Source: SIG78 sp036677805
GTDB lineage: Bacteria; Verrucomicrobiota; Lentisphaeria; Victivallales; Victivallaceae
Direction: 5' to 3'
DNA length: 64,000 nt
Assembly (NCBI GenBank): GCA_036677805.1
Contig: JAVBVS010000018.1
Coordinates: 1 to 64,000 of the forward strand
Shown: in pieces, positions 25,315 through 32,895 of the stretch
Numbering within the stretch: position 1 is the stretch's first letter
Layout: each line of letters opens with the position of its first letter
The notes under the pieces: model-generated
Database searches by the model: none
Told to the model about the DNA's origin: nothing
Seen by the model: only the letters and a program-made list of their open reading frames with translations
Program-made: the position numbers and the translations under genes

Positions 25315-26667
25315 ATGAAACAAATCCTTGACTCCAAACGCCTGCGGGCGGATTTAGATCTGGTCCTCCCCATTCTGGAAGCCGCCCCGGCGGTAGACAA
25401 AAGCCGCCGGATCGCGCCGTCGGAATACCGGGAACGCGCCGACCGGATCTTTCGAGCCCTTCAGGAACATGATCTGAGCGTCGGACTGGTTTTTTCCGAT
25501 GAACATTATTGCGGCGATGTGCCGTATTTGTGCGGCAACTGCAACATCACCGTCGAACAGGTGGCTGCCGTGATCGGCAGAACCGGCGTCCATCTGGTCG
25601 CCGGGCTGGAAGGAGGCTACGTCGCCGAGCAGCTGGCCCGCAACAATGTCGCCATTCATAAAGCGGAACTGCTGCAACTGGCCGACGAACAATATCCGGT
25701 CGCCGCCGAACGCTTTGAAGACATTGTCCGGGCCGCCAATGGCGGCCCCCTGCCCGACCGAATCGCGCTGTTGACTCCGCGGCAGGTGATTCCATCCGCC
25801 ATGGTGGAGTATTGCCAAACCCATATCGCCCCCGTCGTCGATGCACAGGAGCTTTATCAGCGGATTAAATACGAAAAAAGTCCGGCGGAAATCACCATGA
25901 TCGAAGACGCCGCCGCAATCGCCGACACCGTGATGCGGGTGATGCTGGCGGTGCTCAAGCCGGGGATGCTTGAGACTCAGGTTGCCGCGTGGGGGTATTT
26001 TGCGGCCCGGGAACTCGGTGCGGAAGAGCTCGGCTTCGATCTGATGGTCGGCGCCAACGAAGCCAACCGTTCGCTGATCGGCAAGGCGTTGAACCGTCCG
26101 ATCGCGACCGGCGACTGGGTCCATCTCGGCGTCGGCGCCAAACGCGACGGACTGAATGCCTGCATCCGGCGCTCGGCCATCGCGCTTGAATCGGCCCAAC
26201 CGGTTGCGGCGGAACAACACTACTGGTTTGAACTGCTTGAAGCGGCTTACCGCACCGGATTCGACGCCTATTGCCGGATCGCCCGCAACAACTTGCCGGC
26301 CAGGCTGCAGGAAGAAGCGCTGGTCCGCTTCTTCGCCGACCGTTCGGCTGAGGTTTCCGCCCGTATCGGCCGCCGGATCGATCTCGACCGGCTCAAGCCT
26401 TATACCGGAACCCATAATTCCGGGTATACCGAATGTCAGGAATTCTACGGCGCCATCACGCTGGACTCGCAACAGCCGCTGGGAAACCGGATCGTCACCA
26501 TGCTTGATGTGGCGCTGCGCGGTATCGGCGACCGCTGGGATGACGTGATCATCCCCGGCTTCGATTATCTGGTCATCGAAAACACGCTGATCAAGGACGG
26601 AGCCAAGGTGGAAACCGTAACCAGGCTGCCATTGAATGTTCAATCTTTGGTCGGCAACGCCGATTGA
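25315..26667 (+). CDS. M24 (aminopeptidase P/creatinase fold) protein lacking two metal-binding Asp
   Basis: A 450-residue protein with a creatinase-type N-terminal domain and a C-terminal pita-bread fold (from about 185, YEKSPAEITMIEDAAAIAD). In true metalloproteases the motif around residues 268-287 reads VxxDxG...GYxSDxTR; here it is WVHLGVGAKRDGLNACIRRS, so both Asp ligands are gone. His369 (THNSGY) and Glu424 (VIENT) remain. Creatinase also lacks metals in this fold, so a C-N hydrolase without metal is possible. I prefer ATG 25315 over GTG 25309; neither has a strong ribosome site. It ends the GntR-controlled unit, before a terminator. Confidence 0.7.
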   Translation: MKQILDSKRLRADLDLVLPILEAAPAVDKSRRIAPSEYRERADRIFRALQEHDLSVGLVFSDEHYCGDVPYLCGNCNITVEQVAAVIGRTGVHLVAGLEGGYVAEQLARNNVAIHKAELLQLADEQYPVAAERFEDIVRAANGGPLPDRIALLTPRQVIPSAMVEYCQTHIAPVVDAQELYQRIKYEKSPAEITMIEDAAAIADTVMRVMLAVLKPGMLETQVAAWGYFAARELGAEELGFDLMVGANEANRSLIGKALNRPIATGDWVHLGVGAKRDGLNACIRRSAIALESAQPVAAEQHYWFELLEAAYRTGFDAYCRIARNNLPARLQEEALVRFFADRSAEVSARIGRRIDLDRLKPYTGTHNSGYTECQEFYGAITLDSQQPLGNRIVTMLDVALRGIGDRWDDVIIPGFDYLVIENTLIKDGAKVETVTRLPLNVQSLVGNAD

Positions 26668-26680
26668 CGATCAGCACAAA

Positions 26681-26712
26681 AAAAGCGGACGGCCGGTCAG
26701 CCGCCCGCTTTT
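26681..26712. terminator. Bidirectional terminator between M24-like gene and purC
   Basis: AAAAGCGGACGG (26681-26692) pairs with CCGCCCGCTTTT (26701-26712) with one mismatch; A and T runs flank both sides. It separates two convergent genes. Confidence 0.8.
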
Positions 26713-26727
26713 CCATTCCGGAAAACT

Positions 26728-27630
26728 TCAGAACTTCCACTTGCGGTTGGTCAGAACTTCATAGGCTTCGACATATTTCGCCGCGGTTCTGCTCACCACT
26801 TCCGCCGGCAGATTCGGACCCGGAGCTTTCTTATTCCAATCCAGCGTTTCCAGATAGTCGCGGACGTACTGCTTGTCCAGACTCACCGGACTGGTACCGA
26901 CCTGATAGCTCGCCGCGGGCCAGAAGCGGCTCGAATCCGGCGTCAATACTTCATCGACCAGAATCACCCGGCCGTCGATCACGCCGAACTCAAACTTCGT
27001 ATCCGCCACGATAATGCCGCGGGTTTCGGCATAATCCCGCGCCCGGGTGTAGATATCAAGCGCCATATCGCGGATCCGGGCGGCATACTCCTGCCCGATC
27101 AGCCTGGCCACGCCTTCAAACGAAATCGCTTCGTCGTGTTCGCCCTGCTCCGCCTTGGTCGACGGCGTGAACAGCGGGCAATCCAGCTTGGACGCCTGCT
27201 GGTATCCGGCGCGCAGTTTGATGCCGGAGACCATGCCGGTCTGCTGGTAATCCTTCCAGCCGGAGCCGACAAGGTAGCCGCGCACGATGCACTCGATCGG
27301 CAGCACTTTGGCCTTCTTGACCACGATTGCGCGGTCCTGAAGGTCTTTGGCATAGGGTTTCAACGCCGGAATCGAACTCAGGTCGGCCGTAATCAGATGG
27401 TTCGGGATGCCCTTCAGAAATTCAAACCAGAACAACGAAATCTGAGTCAGCACCTTGCCTTTGTTCGGAATGCCGTTGGGCAGCACCACATCGAATGCGC
27501 TCAGGCGGTCGGACGCCACAAAAAGCAGGCTGTCGCCCAGATCGTAGATGTCCCGCACCTTGCCGCGATTGATCAGTTTCAAATCCGGCGCTTCGCTCCG
27601 CAACAGCGCTCCGTTGCCGTCATACTGCAT
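26728..27630 (-). CDS. purC: SAICAR synthetase
   Basis: A 300-residue enzyme that joins CAIR and aspartate with ATP in purine synthesis. It contains GKVRDIYDLGDSLLFVASDRLSAFD near the N-terminus, VRGYLVGSGWKDY (about 116) and DTKFEFG with VDEVLTPDSSRFW, all PurC signatures. The length fits the longer (eukaryote-like/bacterial 300-residue) type. AGGAGA precedes the ATG. It is read after rplU but a strong terminator lies between them, so it is probably transcribed separately. Confidence 0.96.
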   Translation of the reverse strand: MQYDGNGALLRSEAPDLKLINRGKVRDIYDLGDSLLFVASDRLSAFDVVLPNGIPNKGKVLTQISLFWFEFLKGIPNHLITADLSSIPALKPYAKDLQDRAIVVKKAKVLPIECIVRGYLVGSGWKDYQQTGMVSGIKLRAGYQQASKLDCPLFTPSTKAEQGEHDEAISFEGVARLIGQEYAARIRDMALDIYTRARDYAETRGIIVADTKFEFGVIDGRVILVDEVLTPDSSRFWPAASYQVGTSPVSLDKQYVRDYLETLDWNKKAPGPNLPAEVVSRTAAKYVEAYEVLTNRKWKF

Positions 27631-27674
27631 CTGTCATTCTCCTCTTCCAACCGGTCCGCATTCCGAATTTCACA

Positions 27675-27709
27675 CAAAAACGGCCGCCGTCGATTCGCAA
27701 CGGCGGCCG
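27675..27709 (-). terminator. Terminator downstream of rplU
   Basis: On the minus strand ACGGCGGCCG-type arms (27681-27690 with 27700-27709) form a perfect 10-bp GC-rich stem followed by five Ts. Confidence 0.8.
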
Positions 27710-27743
27710 CCGGCCATTCCCAACAATCACCGGGAACAGAAAC

Positions 27744-28061
27744 TTACGCTTCCTTGATCGCCGTAATCTTGACCTTGGTCAAATTCTGGCGATGCCCGAT
27801 GGTACGGCGATAGCTCTTGCGGCGCTTCATCTTGAACGCCCATACTTTTTCGCCGCGGAACTGTTCGACCACTTCACCCTCGACCACCGCGCCGGCAAGG
27901 ACCGGAGCGCCGACCTTGAGCTGGCCGCCTTCTTCGCCGATGGCGAGAACTTCTTCGAATTTGACCGGCTGACCGGCTTCGAGTTCGAGCATTTCGACGT
28001 CAAGCACGCACTCCGGAGTGACTTTGTATTGCTTGCCGCCGGTCTTGATGATCGCGTACAT
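27744..28061 (-). CDS. rplU: 50S ribosomal protein L21
   Basis: A 105-residue protein of normal L21 length: MYAIIKTGGKQYKV at the start and WAFKMKRRKSYRRTIGHRQ near the end, the rRNA-binding signature. GGGAGA lies before ATG 28061; the frame is open upstream but those 13 residues have no family match. It has its own promoter and terminator. The usual partner rpmA (L27) is not next to it. Confidence 0.96.
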   Translation of the reverse strand: MYAIIKTGGKQYKVTPECVLDVEMLELEAGQPVKFEEVLAIGEEGGQLKVGAPVLAGAVVEGEVVEQFRGEKVWAFKMKRRKSYRRTIGHRQNLTKVKITAIKEA

Positions 28062-28130
28062 GGTATTGAATCTCCCTGAATTTTTAAGCATTGACTGCAA
28101 TGATCCGCCAATTTACAACCTTGAACAGAT

Positions 28131-28158
28131 AATTTACACTCGATTGTCGGTTTTGCAA
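28131..28158 (-). promoter_or_regulatory. Promoter of rplU
   Basis: Minus-strand TTGCAA (28158-28153), 16-bp spacer, TAAATT (28136-28131), leaving a leader of about 60 nt before the gene. Confidence 0.5.
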
Positions 28159-28205
28159 ATAGTTTCCCGGTTTTTCTCCGCGATTTTCCGCGATTCGCAC
28201 CGCCG

Positions 28206-29066
28206 TCAGCCGTTGAAAACGATCGTCCGCAACCCCGACGCAATCACCCGGTATTCCAGATGCGCCTTGACCGCGCGGGTCAGCACCCGGCGCTCGATAT
28301 CCTTGCCGATCTGGCGCAAATCGTCGGGCGCGTGCTCGTGGGAAACCCGTTCCACATCCTGTTCGATGATCGGCCCCTCGTCGAGATCCGCCGTCGCGTA
28401 ATGCGCCGTCGCGCCGATCATCTTGACCCCGCGTTCCCAAGCCCGACGATAGGGGTTGCCGCCCTGAAAAGCGGGCAGGAAGGCATGATGGATGTTGATG
28501 ATGTTGCCGTGAAAATGGGCGATGAATTCATCGCTCAAGATCTGCATGTAACGCGCCATCACCACCAAATCGATATGGTGCCGGTCGCAGAGTTCGATTA
28601 CTTGAGCCTCCTGGTCGCGCTTGTCCGCGCCTTTCGCCAGCGGGAAGCAGTAAAACGGCACCTGAAATTTGTCCGCCACTCCCTCAAGATCAGGGTGGTT
28701 GCTGATGATCAGCGGAATTTCGCAGGGCAGATCGCCGTCTTCCTTGCGCACCAGCAGGTCATAGAGGCAGTGCGAAGTCTTGGACACCATGATCGCCATG
28801 CGGCTGACCGCGTCGAGATAATAAACTTTGAAACTGAAATTCATCCGGCCGCCGAGCTCGGCAAATTCCTCTTCCAGTTTCCGGCGGGTCATGGTCATGT
28901 CGGCCAGGTCGATTTTGATACGCATGAAATAGCTGTTTTCCATCGCGTCGGTATACTGCTGACAGTGGAGAATATTGAAGTTCCGCCGATAGAAAAACAT
29001 CGTCGTTTCCGCCAGCAGTCCCTTGCGGTCCGCCGCCGATATCAGAAAAACCGCATGTTGAGGCAT
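28206..29066 (-). CDS. purU: Formyltetrahydrofolate deformylase
   Basis: A 286-residue enzyme that hydrolyses 10-formyl-THF to formate and THF, balancing one-carbon units and feeding purine synthesis. The N-terminal ACT domain (about 5-85, DRKGLLAETTMFFYRRNFNI) is followed by a formyl transferase domain with the catalytic motifs NIHHAFLPAFQGGNPY (N, H) and VKMIGATAHYATADLDEGPII (H, D). The start follows GGAAT. It lies downstream of lepA and lepB on the same strand. Confidence 0.95.
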   Translation of the reverse strand: MPQHAVFLISAADRKGLLAETTMFFYRRNFNILHCQQYTDAMENSYFMRIKIDLADMTMTRRKLEEEFAELGGRMNFSFKVYYLDAVSRMAIMVSKTSHCLYDLLVRKEDGDLPCEIPLIISNHPDLEGVADKFQVPFYCFPLAKGADKRDQEAQVIELCDRHHIDLVVMARYMQILSDEFIAHFHGNIINIHHAFLPAFQGGNPYRRAWERGVKMIGATAHYATADLDEGPIIEQDVERVSHEHAPDDLRQIGKDIERRVLTRAVKAHLEYRVIASGLRTIVFNG

Positions 29067-29105
29067 AATGTGTACCCGTATATTCCTCGAAAATTGATCA
29101 TTCGC

Positions 29106-30335
29106 TTACTGCAGATTCATGCTCTTGAAGGTCCGGAACCCCGGCTCCCCGGTCGGCACCGCCAGCGGTTCCAGCCGGTCGACCGTCCCCCAGCGTCGCG
29201 AAAACGGCCAGAAGACAACCGCCGGACGGCCCACCAGATTGCGCCGCGGCACCGTGCCCCAGACCCGGCTGTCGGCGCTGAACAGAGTATTGTCGCCCAG
29301 CATGAAATAAGCGTCTTCCGGCACCTTGAATTCATCGGCGTTGTCGCGCAGAAAATGCGAGACGCCCGGGATGCGGTTGGCATGGCCCTGATAACCGCCC
29401 TTACCGCTGTAAATTTTGCGCATCGCCGGAGCCAGTTCGTAAATCGGCACAAAGCGCTCACCGGCGGAAGGCTTGACCATCAGCACGTCGTCGACGATCT
29501 TCAAAGTGTCGCCGGGCAGTCCCACCAGCCGTTTGATGTAATAGTCGCCGCTGGCCGACGGACGCTCGCCCGCCGGTCCCACGATGCCCTCGGTCGCAAA
29601 CACCATCACATCGCCGCGTTCGGGTTCGCGCCAATGCAGACTCAGCCGGTTCACGAAAAGATGGTCGCCGTCGGAGAGATAACCGTCGGCCACCGCGCCC
29701 GACAGCATCTTGCCCGGATAAAGTTCGGCGTATTCCGCCACCTTGGCCGGAGCCCCCGGCAGCTTCACCCGGCGGTCGCCCACGCGGAACATGGTGGAGT
29801 CGAAAATCCCCCAATCGCTGACCGGGTACAGTTCGTTGCCCATACGGGCGGGCTTGTCGAGGATCAGCTCCGCCCGCCGCGCCGAAAACGCCAGATAATT
29901 GCCGACCGGGCCGAGTTTGCCGAATCCCGGGATCAAACCGTCGGCCTCACGGGCCGCGGCGGTGTCGATATAGTGAATGCCGTAGAGCGTCGGCTGCATC
30001 GAACTGGTGGGAATTTTGAACGGCTGGAAGAACAGCGCGCGGATACCGAACGCGACCACCAGCGCCACCGCCAGCACGTCGAGAGTCTCCCGGATCGCGC
30101 CATGGGGATTGACCCTGCGCACCAGCGCCCGGCATTCCGCCTGCCACGCCAGCGCATTCTCGGCGGCGCCCGCGGCGGAAACGGCGCGACCGCGCGCGAT
30201 CAGCGCATCCAGCGCCGCTTTGTCCTCCGGCGTCAGCAGATCGTCATCGGCATGGCGCAGTACGCCCACCGCGGACAGGCTCTTGGCCAACAGCTTCCGC
30301 ACCCGGCGTCTCCGCCACCATTCTCCCGGATTCAC
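29106..30335 (-). CDS. lepB: Signal peptidase I
   Basis: A 409-residue membrane protease that cleaves Sec signal peptides. A cytoplasmic basic N-terminus is followed by one membrane helix (about 86-105, LDVLAVALVVAFGIRALFF), then box B with the catalytic serine (IPTSSMQPTL, S112), the catalytic lysine in YYIKRLVGLPGD (K268) and the GDN..DSR box near 355. An insertion of roughly 100 residues between boxes makes it longer than E. coli LepB. I use GTG 30335, which has AGGGGGG six bases upstream; an ATG at 30368 would overlap lepA. It forms a lepA-lepB pair as in many bacteria. Confidence 0.92.
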   Translation of the reverse strand: MNPGEWWRRRRVRKLLAKSLSAVGVLRHADDDLLTPEDKAALDALIARGRAVSAAGAAENALAWQAECRALVRRVNPHGAIRETLDVLAVALVVAFGIRALFFQPFKIPTSSMQPTLYGIHYIDTAAAREADGLIPGFGKLGPVGNYLAFSARRAELILDKPARMGNELYPVSDWGIFDSTMFRVGDRRVKLPGAPAKVAEYAELYPGKMLSGAVADGYLSDGDHLFVNRLSLHWREPERGDVMVFATEGIVGPAGERPSASGDYYIKRLVGLPGDTLKIVDDVLMVKPSAGERFVPIYELAPAMRKIYSGKGGYQGHANRIPGVSHFLRDNADEFKVPEDAYFMLGDNTLFSADSRVWGTVPRRNLVGRPAVVFWPFSRRWGTVDRLEPLAVPTGEPGFRTFKSMNLQ

Positions 30336-30351
30336 GTTTCGCCCCCCTGCC

Positions 30352-32151
30352 CTACTTGGAATCGTCATTGTTGCGCAGGACCGCCACGAAAGCCTCCTGC
30401 GGAATATTCACCGCACCGATCATCTTCATGCGCTTCTTGCCTTCCTTCTGCTTTTCCAGCAGCTTGCGCTTGCGCGAAATGTCGCCGCCATAGCACTTGG
30501 CCAGCACGTTCTTGCGCAGCTGGCGGATGGTTTCGCGCGCGACGATCTTGCCTCCGATCGCCGCCTGAATCGCAATCTGGAACTGCTGCGCCGGAATCAC
30601 ATTCTTGAGCCGCTCCGCCAGCAGGTGGCCGCGCCCGTAGGCCATGTCGACATGGACGATCGACGCGAAAGCATCCACCGGTTCGCCGTTGACCAGAATA
30701 TCAAGCCGGACCAGCTTGTCCGCGCGGTATCCGGCGGGCTCGTAATCCATGCTGCCGTAGCCGCGGGTGATCGATTTGAGTTTGTCATGGAAGTCGATCA
30801 GGATTTCATGCATCGGCAGCTCCGCGGTGATGATCACATGGTTGCCGTCCACCGAATCGGTCCGGGTACAGATGCCGCGCTTGCTCATCACCAGATTCAT
30901 CACATCGCCGATGTAGGGATTGGGCAGCATCAGCTTGGCCTGAATCAACGGTTCTTCGATCCGGTCGATGCCCGAGGGGTCGGGCAGATAGACCGGGTTG
31001 TCGATTTCGACCATCGTGCCGTCCTTCATGTAAACGTGGTAGACCACGCTCGGATAGGTGGCGATGATATCCATATCGTATTCGCGGCGCAGTCGCTCCT
31101 GAATGATTTCCATATGGAGCAATCCGAGAAAACCGCAGCGGAAGCCGAAGCCCAGCGCCGCCGAACTTTCCGCTTGATAAAAGAAGGCCGCATCGTTGAG
31201 CTGAAGTTTGCTCATGCTGAATTTGAGCTGGTCGTAATCGGCGCTGTCGATCGGATAGATGCCGCTGAAGACCATCGGACGCACTTCGCGGAAGCCCGGC
31301 AGCGGTTCGGAGCACGGCGCCTTGGCCAGCGTCACCGTATCGCCGATGCGGGTGTCGGAAGGGCTTTTGATATTCGGAATCAGATAGCCCACCGACCCGG
31401 CGGTCAATTCTTCGCAGGCGCGCATTTCGGGACTGAAAAATCCGACTTCCTTGATTTCGCTTTCCAGTCCGGTGCTGAAAAGTTTCATCCGGTCGCCGCG
31501 CGAAAAACTGCCGGACATCACCCGAACGTAAACCACCACGCCGCGATAGGCGTCGTAGGTCGAGTCGAAAATCAACGCGCTGGCATTGTCGCCGCGATCG
31601 ACCGGCGGCGGCACCCGCTTCACGATCGCTTCGAGCAGCTCCGGCACCCCGGCGCCGGTTTTGCCCGACACCAGCATCGCCTCTTCGCGCGGAATGGCCA
31701 GCACCTCTTCCATCTGTTCGTAACACAACGGCAGATTGGCCGCCGGCAGATCGATCTTGTTGATCAGCGGAATGATCGCCAGCTGCTGCTTGAAGGCCAG
31801 ATTGACATTGGCCACCGTCTGCGCCTGAACCCCCTGGGTGGCGTCGATCAGCAGCAACGCGCCTTCGCACGCGCCCAGCGACCGGCTGACTTCATAATTG
31901 AAGTCGACGTGTCCGGGGGTATCGATCAGATTGAACTCATACTCCTGCCCGTCCGCCGCGCAATACCGCATCCGCACCGGATGCGATTTGATGGTGATGC
32001 CGCGTTCGCGCTCCAGGTCCATGCCGTCGAGCAACTGCTCCTGGAGGTCGCGTTCGTCGACGGTATGGGTATATTCCAAAAGCCGGTCGGCCAGCGTCGA
32101 TTTGCCATGGTCGATGTGGGCGATAATCGAAAAATTCCGGATATGCTTCAA
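30352..32151 (-). CDS. lepA: Elongation factor 4 (back-translocase GTPase)
   Basis: A 599-residue translational GTPase of normal EF4 length. G1 AHIDHGKSTLADRL, switch II DTPGHVDF and NKIDLP are present, as is the EF4-specific C-terminal domain with RKRKLLEKQKEGKKRMK. EF4 remobilises stalled or mis-translocated ribosomes. A good promoter lies 57 bp upstream. It is followed by lepB after 16 bp. Confidence 0.97.
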   Translation of the reverse strand: MKHIRNFSIIAHIDHGKSTLADRLLEYTHTVDERDLQEQLLDGMDLERERGITIKSHPVRMRYCAADGQEYEFNLIDTPGHVDFNYEVSRSLGACEGALLLIDATQGVQAQTVANVNLAFKQQLAIIPLINKIDLPAANLPLCYEQMEEVLAIPREEAMLVSGKTGAGVPELLEAIVKRVPPPVDRGDNASALIFDSTYDAYRGVVVYVRVMSGSFSRGDRMKLFSTGLESEIKEVGFFSPEMRACEELTAGSVGYLIPNIKSPSDTRIGDTVTLAKAPCSEPLPGFREVRPMVFSGIYPIDSADYDQLKFSMSKLQLNDAAFFYQAESSAALGFGFRCGFLGLLHMEIIQERLRREYDMDIIATYPSVVYHVYMKDGTMVEIDNPVYLPDPSGIDRIEEPLIQAKLMLPNPYIGDVMNLVMSKRGICTRTDSVDGNHVIITAELPMHEILIDFHDKLKSITRGYGSMDYEPAGYRADKLVRLDILVNGEPVDAFASIVHVDMAYGRGHLLAERLKNVIPAQQFQIAIQAAIGGKIVARETIRQLRKNVLAKCYGGDISRKRKLLEKQKEGKKRMKMIGAVNIPQEAFVAVLRNNDDSK

Positions 32152-32207
32152 GAAAAAACTCTCCCGTATCGATGCTTCAGAAACTTGTAAATTCGATTCA
32201 AACCAAT

Positions 32208-32236
32208 ACTATAGCACAATTTTCCACCATTTTCAA
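32208..32236 (-). promoter_or_regulatory. Promoter of the lepA-lepB unit
   Basis: Minus-strand -35 TTGAAA (32236-32231) and -10 TATAGT (32213-32208) with an ideal 17-bp spacer. Confidence 0.65.
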
Positions 32237-32268
32237 CCGGCGAATCCGCCGCGATGGCAAAACACTCC

Positions 32269-32895
32269 TCAGCGCGTCACGATCCGGATGATTTCCCGCG
32301 CCAGTTCCACCTTGCTTTTCAGCCCCAGTTCGATCGCCTCCCCGCCACGGCCCAGCAGCGTGACCGCATTCTCTTCGGCAGCGAAACCACGGTCCGGCAC
32401 ACCGACCAGATTGGCGGCGATCCAATCGAGATTTTTTCGCGCGAGCTTGTCGGCGGCATGCTCCAGCAACGCCTCGGTTTCGGCGGCGAACCCGACCAGA
32501 ATCTGCCCGGAACGCTTGTTCCGGCCCAGAGCGGCGAGGATGTCCTCGGTCCGTTCCAGCTCCAGTACCAGATCGCCCGGCTGCTTTTTGAGTTTGATTG
32601 CCAGCCGCTGTTTGGGACGGTAGTCGGCGACTGCGGCGGCCATGATGATCAGATCCGACGACAGTGCGCGCGCCTTGACCGCCGCCGCCATCTCCGCGGC
32701 GCTCTCCACCGCGACCAGAGCGACGCCTTCCGGTGCGGGCAATGCGACCGGGCCGGACACCAGCGTCACGTCATGCCCGGCGTCGCGTGCGGCACAAGCC
32801 AGCGCATACCCCATTTTTCCGGTCGACCGATTGCTCAGGAAACGCACCGGATCGAGCGCCTCACGAGTGGGGCCGGCGGTGATCAGCACCTTCAT
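32269..32895 (-). CDS. coaB: Phosphopantothenate-cysteine ligase (CoaB domain only)
   Basis: A 208-residue protein matching only the CoaB half of the usual CoaBC fusion: KVLITAGPTREALDPVRFLSNRSTGKMGYAL at the start, and MAAAVADYRPK and VGFAAETE in the middle. It adds cysteine to 4'-phosphopantothenate for coenzyme A. A separate CoaC decarboxylase must be elsewhere. The ATG at 32895 overlaps the stop of the DUF4838 gene (ATGA) and has GGAGGATGG upstream, so it is translationally coupled to that unrelated gene. Confidence 0.88.
   Translation of the reverse strand: MKVLITAGPTREALDPVRFLSNRSTGKMGYALACAARDAGHDVTLVSGPVALPAPEGVALVAVESAAEMAAAVKARALSSDLIIMAAAVADYRPKQRLAIKLKKQPGDLVLELERTEDILAALGRNKRSGQILVGFAAETEALLEHAADKLARKNLDWIAANLVGVPDRGFAAEENAVTLLGRGGEAIELGLKSKVELAREIIRIVTR

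Noticed and set aside
28260..32190. Two very long plus-strand open frames (782 and 727 residues) opposite purU, lepB and lepA.
   Set aside because: They are shadows of well-identified genes on the other strand and show no family features.
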